NCBI RefSeq assembly: GCF_030246925.1
Contig: NZ_CP126740.1
Location: 1,488,001 to 1,552,000, forward strand
Reading direction: 5' to 3'
Origin: Microbacterium sp. zg-Y625
GTDB taxonomy: Bacteria; Actinomycetota; Actinomycetes; Actinomycetales; Microbacteriaceae
DNA: 64,000 nucleotides
Part shown: positions 20,803 through 28,563 of the stretch, piece after piece
Numbering within the stretch: the stretch's first letter is position 1
How the letters are laid out: the number at the start of each line of letters is the position of its first letter
Program-made: the position numbers and the translations under genes
Notes under the pieces: model-generated
What the model saw: only the letters and a program-made list of their open reading frames with translations
Database searches by the model: none
What the model was told of the DNA's origin: nothing

Positions 20803-20886
20803 CTCTCGCGTGCCCGACGCTGGCGACGTCAACACGCGGGGACGTCGGACGCACCTCCTTAAAGACTCCGCTGCAAGGGAAGCGAA

Positions 20887-21366
20887 ATGCCCATATCCCA
20901 GACCCCGATCGACGATGGCGAGGAAGCGCGGCAAGCACTGCGCGCCCTCGCGGCCGCTACCCGCTCCGTCGACGACCCGGCACAGACGTACGACGTGGTT
21001 GAGAATTTGGTGGGCGGCCTTAAATCCCTCAAGCAGGTGCTCGACCAGCTCTCGTCCGCCCACACGAGCGCAGCGGCCAGCGCCCGCACGGACGACGGCG
21101 ATCACTGGGCCGGCGTGGAGGAGGCCTACGCAGCCGCGAATGCGCTAGAGAGAGCGTCGACCCTCGTTGCCCGAGCAGGTATGGCGGTCGATCGGGCGTC
21201 TCAGCACTCCGGCCGAGTCGTATGGGACTCCGCCGCAGCCGCCGTGCCCGTTGCAGAGTGGATCGCACCGCGGATCAATCCGCATGATTCCTTCCAACAC
21301 ACGAACTCCTTCGCCTCCCCAGGGTCGGGAGCGAGTGTTCGCAGACGCACGGGGTTGTCGCTGTGA
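20887..21366 (+). CDS. hypothetical element protein between SCO6880-like and VirB4-like genes
   Basis: A 159-residue soluble protein, mostly helical, with an Ala/Asp-rich middle and no recognised motif. AAGGGAAG precedes the ATG. Its stop overlaps the start of the VirB4-like ATPase (GTGA), and the 84 bases before it are one of the few real gaps in the transfer block. A helper of the ATPase complex is possible but not shown. Confidence 0.55.
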   Translation: MPISQTPIDDGEEARQALRALAAATRSVDDPAQTYDVVENLVGGLKSLKQVLDQLSSAHTSAAASARTDDGDHWAGVEEAYAAANALERASTLVARAGMAVDRASQHSGRVVWDSAAAAVPVAEWIAPRINPHDSFQHTNSFASPGSGASVRRRTGLSL

Positions 21367-22856
21367 GCGCGCAGAAGGAAGAACGAGTGCACACCGCGGT
21401 GCTCGTCGACCCGGCCGGAGAACGCAGGAAGGAGCGCCGCGTCCGGCGGAAAGCAACCCAACGGCTCACCGCTGAGTCGCGAGCCGCCGTCTCCGCAGCC
21501 GACCGCGCCGAATCAGACGCTCAAAGCGCTGAACGCCGCGCGACCACGTACCTGCCCGCAGCGGGCGAATCACGGCCAGCTGCGCTACGCACCCCTGGTC
21601 GGCTCCGACTCCCGCGCCACCAGGACACCAGCGCGACCCTTGCCGGAGCGTATCCGTTCCTCGCCGAGGGCGGACTCGGCTCACAAGGAGTCTTCGTCGG
21701 GCAAGACCTCTACTCAGGTGCGTCGTTCGTTTACGACCCCTGGGTGCTTTACTCGCGCGGAATGATCACGGCACCGAACATCGTCCTGGCGGGGATCGTG
21801 GGCTCGGGTAAGTCGTCGCTCGTGAAGAGTCTCTACACGCGGTCGATTCCCTTCGGCCGCCGCGTCTACGTACCCGGAGATCCGAAAGGTGAGCACACCG
21901 CCGTCGCCGAAGCCGTCGGAGGGCAGGCAATCGTGCTCGGACACGGCATGGCAAACCGGCTCAACCCGCTCGACGAAGGGCACCGCCCGTCCGGCGTGAC
22001 CGATGAGAGTTGGGCAGGCCAGGTCGCGTCTCGTCGCCGTGACCTCATTGGAGCCCTCACCGAAACGGTGCTCGAGCGCCCGCTGAGTCCGTTAGAGCAC
22101 ACCGCGATCGACCTCGCCCTCGCTGACGCCGTCAGGTCCTGCGAGATCCCCATCCTGCCTATGGTCGTTGACCGAATTCTCTCGCCAGACGTGTCTCAAC
22201 GGGCTGATCATCGGCTCGTCGAGGACGGCAGAGTCGTCGGGCACGCGCTACGTCGGCTCGTCGCCGGCGACCTCGCCGGGCTGTTCGACGGGCCCAGCAC
22301 AGTCACGTTCGACCCGAGCCTTCCGATGATCTCCCTCGACCTGTCGCGAGTGGCCGAGAACGCGACGCTCGTCTCCGTTCTCATGACGTGCTCGTCAGCG
22401 TGGATGGAGTCCGCCCTCCTCGACCCACACGGCGGGCAGCGCTGGGTCATCTACGACGAAGCCTGGCGCCTCATGTCCCACCCGGCCTTGCTGCGACGAA
22501 TGGATGCTCAATGGCGCCTCGCCCGCCATTACGGAATTGCGAACCTCCTCGTGTTCCACAAGCTCTCCGACCTGGACAACGTCGGCGACCAGGGCTCGGC
22601 AATGCGGGCAATCGCGTCGTCTCTGCTCGCGAACGCCGAGACCCGGATCATCTACCGGCAGGAAGCGGACCAGCTCGGAGCGACTGCGAGTGCGCTGGGC
22701 CTCACAGGCACGGAGCAGGGCCTGCTGCCGGGCCTCGGCACAGGCCAAGGGCTGTGGCGGATCAAGGACCGCAGCTTCGTGGTTCAGCACCAACTGCACC
22801 CCGCGGAGCTCGCAGCTTTCGACACAACGAGCCGGATGACGGAGGGCGTGAAATGA
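21363..22856 (+). CDS. VirB4-like conjugation ATPase
   Basis: A 497-residue protein. After a charged N-terminal region of about 100 residues it has the Walker A motif GIVGSGKSS (Lys150) and the Walker B motif RWVIYDEAW (Asp365, Glu366), then LLVFHKLSDL and an arginine-finger-like ETRIIYRQ. It is shorter than Gram-negative VirB4 because the N-terminal half seems to be carried by the separate SCO6880-like protein. It should power assembly or DNA transfer at the cytoplasmic face. It overlaps neighbours on both sides by four bases. Confidence 0.85.
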   Translation: MSAQKEERVHTAVLVDPAGERRKERRVRRKATQRLTAESRAAVSAADRAESDAQSAERRATTYLPAAGESRPAALRTPGRLRLPRHQDTSATLAGAYPFLAEGGLGSQGVFVGQDLYSGASFVYDPWVLYSRGMITAPNIVLAGIVGSGKSSLVKSLYTRSIPFGRRVYVPGDPKGEHTAVAEAVGGQAIVLGHGMANRLNPLDEGHRPSGVTDESWAGQVASRRRDLIGALTETVLERPLSPLEHTAIDLALADAVRSCEIPILPMVVDRILSPDVSQRADHRLVEDGRVVGHALRRLVAGDLAGLFDGPSTVTFDPSLPMISLDLSRVAENATLVSVLMTCSSAWMESALLDPHGGQRWVIYDEAWRLMSHPALLRRMDAQWRLARHYGIANLLVFHKLSDLDNVGDQGSAMRAIASSLLANAETRIIYRQEADQLGATASALGLTGTEQGLLPGLGTGQGLWRIKDRSFVVQHQLHPAELAAFDTTSRMTEGVK

Positions 22857-23434
22857 GCACAACTCACGCAGTACGAGGAACGACCGATGCGATCCGGGTG
22901 CCGCCGGTCCTTCCGGTGATCTCGATGACGATCGCCACAGACGGCACGATGGCGGTAGCGGTCGACGGCGTGCCGTTCGAGCCACCTCAATTCGGGCCGG
23001 CCTGGGTCCGGTCGTCGTTTGCGGCAGTCATCGACACGGTGCTGGAAGAGCGGGGGTCGCCCGTGCGGGTACTCGTCTACGAAACGGACGGCACCGTTTT
23101 CACCGACCTCGTCACCCGCCCCTTGCAGGGATCCTTTGCCCCGAACGCCCAGCCGCATGTTCGGGAGGACGCGCCCGCGAACCGCGCGAGCGTGGCCGAC
23201 GCACTCATCGAAGCCCTCCCCTTGATCGCGTCGCCGCACGCCGCGTTCGGCGAGGAAGGCTTCCTCCCCGGAGAGGATGTCGCCGTCGCAATCATCGTGC
23301 GACACACGAAGGCATCCGCGGACGGGTCTGCCCGCGCTCTGCTGGAGCCAGGGGTCTGCCAGTGCAGCGTCGACGGTGAGGTCGTGCTCGTTGGACGGAC
23401 CTCCGGCACGTGCGTCATCGGATATCTCACGTGA
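22853..23434 (+). CDS. hypothetical protein between VirB4-like and VirD4-like genes
   Basis: A 193-residue soluble protein with alternating beta and alpha pattern and no known motif. It lies between the two transfer ATPases with ATGA and GTGA overlaps, so it must be made with them. The frame is open further upstream inside the VirB4-like gene, which is taken as chance. Function unknown. Confidence 0.6.
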   Translation: MSTTHAVRGTTDAIRVPPVLPVISMTIATDGTMAVAVDGVPFEPPQFGPAWVRSSFAAVIDTVLEERGSPVRVLVYETDGTVFTDLVTRPLQGSFAPNAQPHVREDAPANRASVADALIEALPLIASPHAAFGEEGFLPGEDVAVAIIVRHTKASADGSARALLEPGVCQCSVDGEVVLVGRTSGTCVIGYLT

Positions 23435-25203
23435 CTGGCAACCACGGTGTGGATGTTTCCGGCCAGGACGGACTGACCAATCTCGCCTTGCTCGCCCTCG
23501 GCGCGGTCATCGCGGTTGCCGGCATCCTTCGCGTGGCGGGGAATGTCGCCGCCTTCGTATCAGGAGCGGAGCAGCCGACCGGCGGCCTGGGCGCGGGGTT
23601 CGGTGTCTTCAACTCGCCCGCAGACCCGGGGATCGCATTGGGCGCGGCCGGGCTCAACCCTCTCGTGTATTGGTCGGTCGTGACGGCTCTCGTGGCACTC
23701 ATTGCCGTCGTAGCGTGGTGGGCGTGGCGAGTGCTCCGGGATCACACTCGACACATGAAATCCGACCCCAACCGCATCGTCGGGATTGCGACGTCGACCG
23801 ATGTGCGGCGCGCTGCCTCCGAGCGCGCGCTGCTGTCGCGGGCCGCGCACCTCCGAGCGTCCGTCGCGAAGCCCCGGCCCGACGACGTGGGCTACCTCGT
23901 CGGGGTAGCGCGAGGAACGAAGGTCTGGGCCTCGGTCGAGGATTCGATTCTCGTGATCGGTCCTCCCCGATCAGGTAAGGGCGCACACATCGTCATCAAC
24001 GCGATCCTCGACGCTCCTGGCGCGGTCGTCACGACCTCGACCCGGCCGGATAACCTCACGACCACCATTCGCTCGCGGATGAGCCGGGGGCCCGTCGCCG
24101 TGTTCGACCCACAGCAGCTTGCCCCAGGGGTGCCGGCGGGGTTGCGGTGGTCACCCGTGCGAGGGTGCGAGGTCCCACTCACCGCGATGATCCGAGCGGC
24201 GGGTCTCGCAGCCGGCACAGGGCTATCGAGCGCCGGGGTCGAGAACGGCGGCTTCTGGGAAGGCAAGACCCGCACCGCACTGCAGGCGCTCCTCCACGCG
24301 GCAGCGCTGGACGGCCGCTCGCCCGGCGAGCTGTTTCGGTGGACACTCGACCCCGCCGCGGCGAAGGACGCGGTCGCCATCCTGACGAGCAACCCTGCCG
24401 CTGCAACCGGATGGGCGGAGTCGCTCGAGGCGATGATCGACGCCGACCCCCGCACGCGCGATTCGATCTGGCAAGGTGTTTCGTTGGCTCTGGCAGCGTT
24501 GGCCGACCCTCGTGTTCTCGATGCGGTCAGCCCGAGCGATGACGAGCAGTTCGATCCAGAGACCTTCCTCCGGCGCAACGGCACTCTGTACCTCCTCGCG
24601 ACCGGCGCGGGCGCCGGCGCATCTTCGGCTCTGGTCGCTGCCCTCGTAGAGGACCTCGTCGAGACGGCCAGGCGCGTTGCCGCGCGATCTCCCGGCGCGC
24701 GGCTCGATCCGCCACTCCTTCTGGCGCTCGATGAGATCGGCAACCTCGCACCGCTGCCGTCTTTGCCCGTCCTGATGGCGGAAGGCGGCGGCACGGGGAT
24801 CACCACGATGCCCGTGCTTCAGTCGCTCGCGCAGGCGCGGCAGCGGTGGGGTGACAACGCCGCTACCGCAATCTGGGACGCGAGCATCGCCAAGATCGTG
24901 CTCGGCGGCGCCTCAGGTTCCCGTGACCTCCAAGACATCTCCACGCTGATCGGCGACCGTGACGAGGTCACCGATTCGATCACCGTCGGCGAACGAGGGC
25001 TGCGCTCGAGTCAGCGATCAACGCGGCGAGTTCCGATCATGCCGCCCGACGTCATCCGGACGCTGCCGTACGGCACCGCGCTCCTGATGCTGAGAGCCGC
25101 ACCGCCAATCGTTGCTCGCATGCGGGAGTGGGGCTCTCGCCCGAACGGTGCGCTGCTACGCGAGGACCGTGCGCGAGTCGAGGAGCAACTACGGCGGGGA
25201 TAA
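23431..25203 (+). CDS. VirD4/TraG-type coupling protein
   Basis: A 590-residue protein with two N-terminal membrane helices (about 15–45 and 70–95), Walker A GPPRSGKGAH (Lys183) and Walker B LLALDEIGN (Asp434, Glu435), and the segment PSLPVLMAEGGGTGITTMPV that follows Walker B in TraG/VirD4 proteins. Coupling proteins bring the relaxase–DNA complex to the channel and drive DNA export. The presence of a coupling protein implies a relaxase, yet none is seen in this window. GTG start overlapping the previous stop. Confidence 0.88.
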   Translation: MTGNHGVDVSGQDGLTNLALLALGAVIAVAGILRVAGNVAAFVSGAEQPTGGLGAGFGVFNSPADPGIALGAAGLNPLVYWSVVTALVALIAVVAWWAWRVLRDHTRHMKSDPNRIVGIATSTDVRRAASERALLSRAAHLRASVAKPRPDDVGYLVGVARGTKVWASVEDSILVIGPPRSGKGAHIVINAILDAPGAVVTTSTRPDNLTTTIRSRMSRGPVAVFDPQQLAPGVPAGLRWSPVRGCEVPLTAMIRAAGLAAGTGLSSAGVENGGFWEGKTRTALQALLHAAALDGRSPGELFRWTLDPAAAKDAVAILTSNPAAATGWAESLEAMIDADPRTRDSIWQGVSLALAALADPRVLDAVSPSDDEQFDPETFLRRNGTLYLLATGAGAGASSALVAALVEDLVETARRVAARSPGARLDPPLLLALDEIGNLAPLPSLPVLMAEGGGTGITTMPVLQSLAQARQRWGDNAATAIWDASIAKIVLGGASGSRDLQDISTLIGDRDEVTDSITVGERGLRSSQRSTRRVPIMPPDVIRTLPYGTALLMLRAAPPIVARMREWGSRPNGALLREDRARVEEQLRRG

Positions 25204-25257
25204 GTGACGCACCTACTAGGTGAAGGCCGACCCGCGGCCCCTCGGTAGGAGCATCCG

Positions 25258-25686
25258 ATGACGATCCACACGCAGCAGTCCCTCTCCGGTTTCCTCGCAT
25301 CGGAGCCTCAGCTCGCGTTCAACGCGAAGGGCGAGGCCCGATTCTGGGTGCGGATCGGGCAGGAGCACTTCGAACGCAACGAGGACGGCACCTTCACCCA
25401 AACGGAGAACACGTACCACGATCTCGTCATGTTCCGGCGAAACGCGGAACGGGCGTACGCGATGTTCAACAAGGGGGACGCCTTCATCGCCGAGGGCTAC
25501 ACCCACACCTCCCCACGGGAACGCGACGGCGAGACAGTCGAGACCGAGGAGTTCGTCGCGAAGCGCCTCGGCCACGACTCCGCCCGGACGAACTACACGC
25601 TCCAGCGTCGCCGCCACACAGCACCGCCCCTGGCTGCACCGACACCAGCGCCGGCAAAGCCCGCCGTGCGCCCGGTCTCCCTCTGA
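25258..25686 (+). CDS. ssb: single-stranded DNA-binding protein
   Basis: A 142-residue protein with an OB-fold of about 110 residues (start of strand 1 in LSGFLASEPQL, FWVRIGQEHF, TYHDLVMFRRNAERAYAMFNKGD) and a Pro/Ala-rich tail. The tail lacks the acidic DDDIPF end of chromosomal SSB, as is common for element-encoded versions. It probably coats the transferred strand or helps replication of the excised element. It follows the coupling protein gene after 54 bases. Confidence 0.75.
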   Translation: MTIHTQQSLSGFLASEPQLAFNAKGEARFWVRIGQEHFERNEDGTFTQTENTYHDLVMFRRNAERAYAMFNKGDAFIAEGYTHTSPRERDGETVETEEFVAKRLGHDSARTNYTLQRRRHTAPPLAAPTPAPAKPAVRPVSL

Positions 25687-25696
25687 GGTAGCCCCC

Positions 25697-26272
25697 ATGT
25701 CTGCCGACGAGGCCCTGCAGTTTCCCGGCTACGAGTTCGATATGCCGGCGCCGGACGGACCAGATGTGGAGCCAGGGGGCCTGCCCACCATCCCTCGTCC
25801 GGTGAACTGGAACCTGCTCACGTCCGATCAAGCGGCGTTCGAGTGGGTTGAACTCGACAGGTGGGTCAACTGGTTACGCCGCACATACGGGCTCGGACCG
25901 TCGGTCATCCCGCCGCTGTGGCATCGCCACTCCGAACTCGTCTGGGAGCTGTCCGCGCTGCACCTGCATTGGCTGTGCGCCTACGACGAGGAGCAGCACG
26001 GCTCCGCTCCCTTCGGCTGGCACCGCGACTTCGCCGAGGCCCGCGAACGTCTGCACGAATGGGTCGCTGCCTGCGGCTCGCGCCTCGACCGCGACAGGGC
26101 GACACGTCAGACCGCGTGGCCCGGGGAGGACCCGGCGCCGTCGGTTGAAGATGTCACGATCGAGGACCGCGGAGCCGACTTCCGCAAGTTCGTCGTCGAA
26201 GACGTCGCCCACCGTCGCGCTGTCGAGGACGCGTTCATGGCCGAAGCCGCCGCCTCGAATCATCACCCTTGA
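25697..26272 (+). CDS. hypothetical element protein, Trp-rich
   Basis: A 191-residue soluble protein, rich in Trp and His in the middle (WVNWLRRTYGLGP, LVWELSALHLHWL) and acidic at the end. It follows ssb after ten bases and is the last gene of the plus-strand transfer block. The pattern of a C-terminal helix with FRKFVVEDVAHRRAVEDAF is clear coding sequence, but no family is recognised. The 230 bases after it hold nothing I can support. Confidence 0.55.
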   Translation: MSADEALQFPGYEFDMPAPDGPDVEPGGLPTIPRPVNWNLLTSDQAAFEWVELDRWVNWLRRTYGLGPSVIPPLWHRHSELVWELSALHLHWLCAYDEEQHGSAPFGWHRDFAEARERLHEWVAACGSRLDRDRATRQTAWPGEDPAPSVEDVTIEDRGADFRKFVVEDVAHRRAVEDAFMAEAAASNHHP

Positions 26273-26504
26273 ATCGACTCGGGTGAGGCATACGGATGCC
26301 CGCATGGCCGGGGTGGACCGTGCAAGCCAGCGGGCGGGTCATGCGATCGAAGTTGTCGTTGGCCGCTGCCTGTGCGAACCCCGCATGCCTGGTCCAGTTC
26401 ATCGTCAGGCTCGCGCGCTGATGGACCGGCATGCGTACGCCGAGGGACTCATTCGCGTCGCTGCGCCAAAGGACGCACTGATGACGCACTGAGGGAGAGT
26501 CGCT

Positions 26505-27075
26505 TCAACGAGGCGGAGGGAGCTGACGCGCGTTGCGCGACGCACGTTCAAACTCGCTCGCTCGCTGGTGTCGGCGCCTCGAACTGGATCCGCCTTTCCG
26601 CTCAAACGCGAGAAGGAGGATCGTGAGCAGGAGGTGACCGAAGCTGTTCACGTACCGATGTGCATCGACCCTGCGGATCCAGACGCGACCGTCTTCGCTG
26701 GTCATCCAGAGGTAGCAAGCGACGGTGTTTCGAGGGGCACCCCTGGATCACACGGTGGATCTCAGCTCCCGGCGGCAGCATCGTCGGACGGGCATCGTCG
26801 CTGACGATCTCTGACCCGTAACCACCGCGCGCGTCCGGATAGAACAGCAGCGGCGCATGCACGGGGCGAGTGCCGGAATTACAGAGGTGGACGGTCGTCT
26901 CGATTCGAACGCCTCGGTCGCGGCCGGGAACCTCACGTCAGGTCAGCCAGCTGATGAGGCCATCCACGCTCTTGCGCCGGCCGATAGCTCGTTCGCGCGC
27001 AAACAGCACGATTGCGAGGAAGAGTGCGCCAACAGCGCCTACGGCGCCTACCCGCTCGATACTCCCCAATTCCAT
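26505..27075 (-). pseudogene. decayed gene for a membrane-anchored unknown protein
   Basis: Reading the minus strand from ATG at 27075 gives a 44-residue start with a hydrophobic helix (GALFLAIVLFARE), then an in-frame TGA (26938–26940). The same frame continues with protein-like sequence (RIETTVHLCNSGTRPVHAPL, LPPGAEIHRVIQG). Near 26735–26745 the coding sense moves to another frame, which continues TVACYLWMTSEDGRVWIRR and YVNSFGHLLLTILLLAFERK. One stop plus one frameshift would split a protein of about 190 residues. A simpler alternative is two short independent genes; the joined reading is favoured because both breaks lie inside continuous coding-like sequence. Confidence 0.5.
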
Positions 27076-27278
27076 GCGCTGAAACTAGGCGATAGCGCCG
27101 ACATCGTCAGAAGTGCCAAGGTTCGCACGAGAGGTGCCGACGCACTGCGCGCATCGCTGCTACATGAGGCTCACTTGTGATTCGTAGGCTTCACCCTTCT
27201 CTGCGGCGCCCCACAACGCGTGAACAGCCACACGAGTTCACGGAAGACTTCGATAACTTCGAGTGCTTCTTGGCGTCC

Positions 27279-27857
27279 TCAGATGCCCGCGCATGGCGCC
27301 AAGCACCGATCGCATACGGGTTGCGCACCTGCCGGCATCGGAGCGCCGAGAGTCTCCTGCACCTCCGCGCGAGAGATCGGGCGACCCATGATCCGGGCGT
27401 CCGGAAAGTCCGGCCGCTCGACCAAGCTCACCTCGAAGAAGTTTGCCCTGGTGACAACTCTCGTCGCTTGCTGGCCGCCGTATGACCCACCTGGGATGTG
27501 AGGGCACTCCCAAGGATCCTGCTCGCAGATCGAGCAGTGGCTCTCAAGGATTTCGACTCCAACGCTGAAGCCGACGCGAAGATGACCGAGGTCCACCGGA
27601 CACTCTTGGAGGTAGCCCTCGCCATCAGCAGCAAGGATGCACAGATGCGGTCTGACCCGCCTAACAAAGCTCCCAACTGCGTCTAGCGTCTCGTGCGCAT
27701 CGTGGAACTCTGGCTCATCGTCAAGTCGATCTATTGCGGCCCGAGCGCTCCGACGGAGGCTGCGAAGGTCCTCATCCGATACGTCGTTCGGCTCGCTTTG
27801 GTAGACCTCCAACATCCGCCTCACTTCGACCAGGCGGGTGCGGCCATCGTCAGTCAT
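27279..27857 (-). CDS. hypothetical protein with Cys clusters (candidate metal-binding)
   Basis: A 192-residue protein starting at ATG 27857. The N-terminal 70 residues are helical and charged (LRSLRRSARAAIDRLDDE). The C-terminal half has two Cys clusters, HCSICEQDPWECPHIPG and VCDRCLAPC, that could bind zinc. No family recognised. Its start overlaps the end of the upstream gene by eight bases, so the two form a minus-strand pair that lies back to back with the Avs-like gene. Its linkage to a probable conflict gene suggests a role in defence or regulation (inference). Confidence 0.65.
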   Translation of the reverse strand: MTDDGRTRLVEVRRMLEVYQSEPNDVSDEDLRSLRRSARAAIDRLDDEPEFHDAHETLDAVGSFVRRVRPHLCILAADGEGYLQECPVDLGHLRVGFSVGVEILESHCSICEQDPWECPHIPGGSYGGQQATRVVTRANFFEVSLVERPDFPDARIMGRPISRAEVQETLGAPMPAGAQPVCDRCLAPCAGI

Positions 27858-28299
27858 CACCTTCGCCGTACCCAAGGCTGCGCTCGAAAGCGCGCGCGGC
27901 CTCGATTGCCGCATCCCCGTCTCCATCGAAGCTGAAGTCGTGAGCCACCCCATCTTTGCCCTGAACCTTCCAACGAATATGGGCGGTGGTGCTACGGCGC
28001 GGAGGAGGCATCAGCCGCATGAGGATATCCGCGAGGACGTTACCGGCACCGCCGGCGAGAACCGCTAGTCCAAACTCTGCGAGAGGCAGCCACAGCTCTG
28101 CCGAGTGGTGGCTGACCTCCCGGATCTTGTCAGGCGTGGCGACACGAACCGGGTATCCGTCGCCTCGAAGAACCTTAACGAAGGCAAGAGTGGAGCCGGG
28201 GTAGACCGCGTCATCACCGTCCGGCCGTGAAAGCGAGTTGGGCAACCCCGGGACCACGACGATCGAATTCGGATCCCATTCGCTCGGCGCATCTGTCAT
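27850..28299 (-). CDS. hypothetical protein, resembles effector-associated EACC1-type component
   Basis: A 149-residue protein: a short N-terminal region, then AFVKVLRGDGYPVRVATP, a hydrophobic helix LPLAEFGLAVLAGGAGNVLA, and a strand-rich end with HIRWKVQGKDG and a helix AAIEAARAFERSL. This order resembles the small actinobacterial EACC1 proteins, described as constant partners of diverse conflict effectors (recalled pattern, not searched). The start at 28299 is uncertain; the frame is open to 28401. It is divergent from the Avs-like gene with 264 bases between them, which hold no further gene. Confidence 0.55.
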   Translation of the reverse strand: MTDAPSEWDPNSIVVVPGLPNSLSRPDGDDAVYPGSTLAFVKVLRGDGYPVRVATPDKIREVSHHSAELWLPLAEFGLAVLAGGAGNVLADILMRLMPPPRRSTTAHIRWKVQGKDGVAHDFSFDGDGDAAIEAARAFERSLGYGEGDD

Positions 28300-28563
28300 G
28301 AATGCATTCTGCCCCTCAGTACCCCGCGTAGCGTGAAGCGAGGGCGATGCGAGACTCGAACTCGATGCGATCTCGTTCGGCGCAGCGACCGTCGATCGCA
28401 TCGGATCGTATCGTCGTGGCCGTGTTCCTCCTCATGCACTTCAATCGGGCGCGTCGCCCATCTATGAACATCGAACACGCTTAGCCTGCGATGCGGGCTA
28501 CCGAAGTAGGGTGACGGAAGCTGTCAGGTCCTGACGAGATAGGTGCATCGGCGAGGGAGGATC

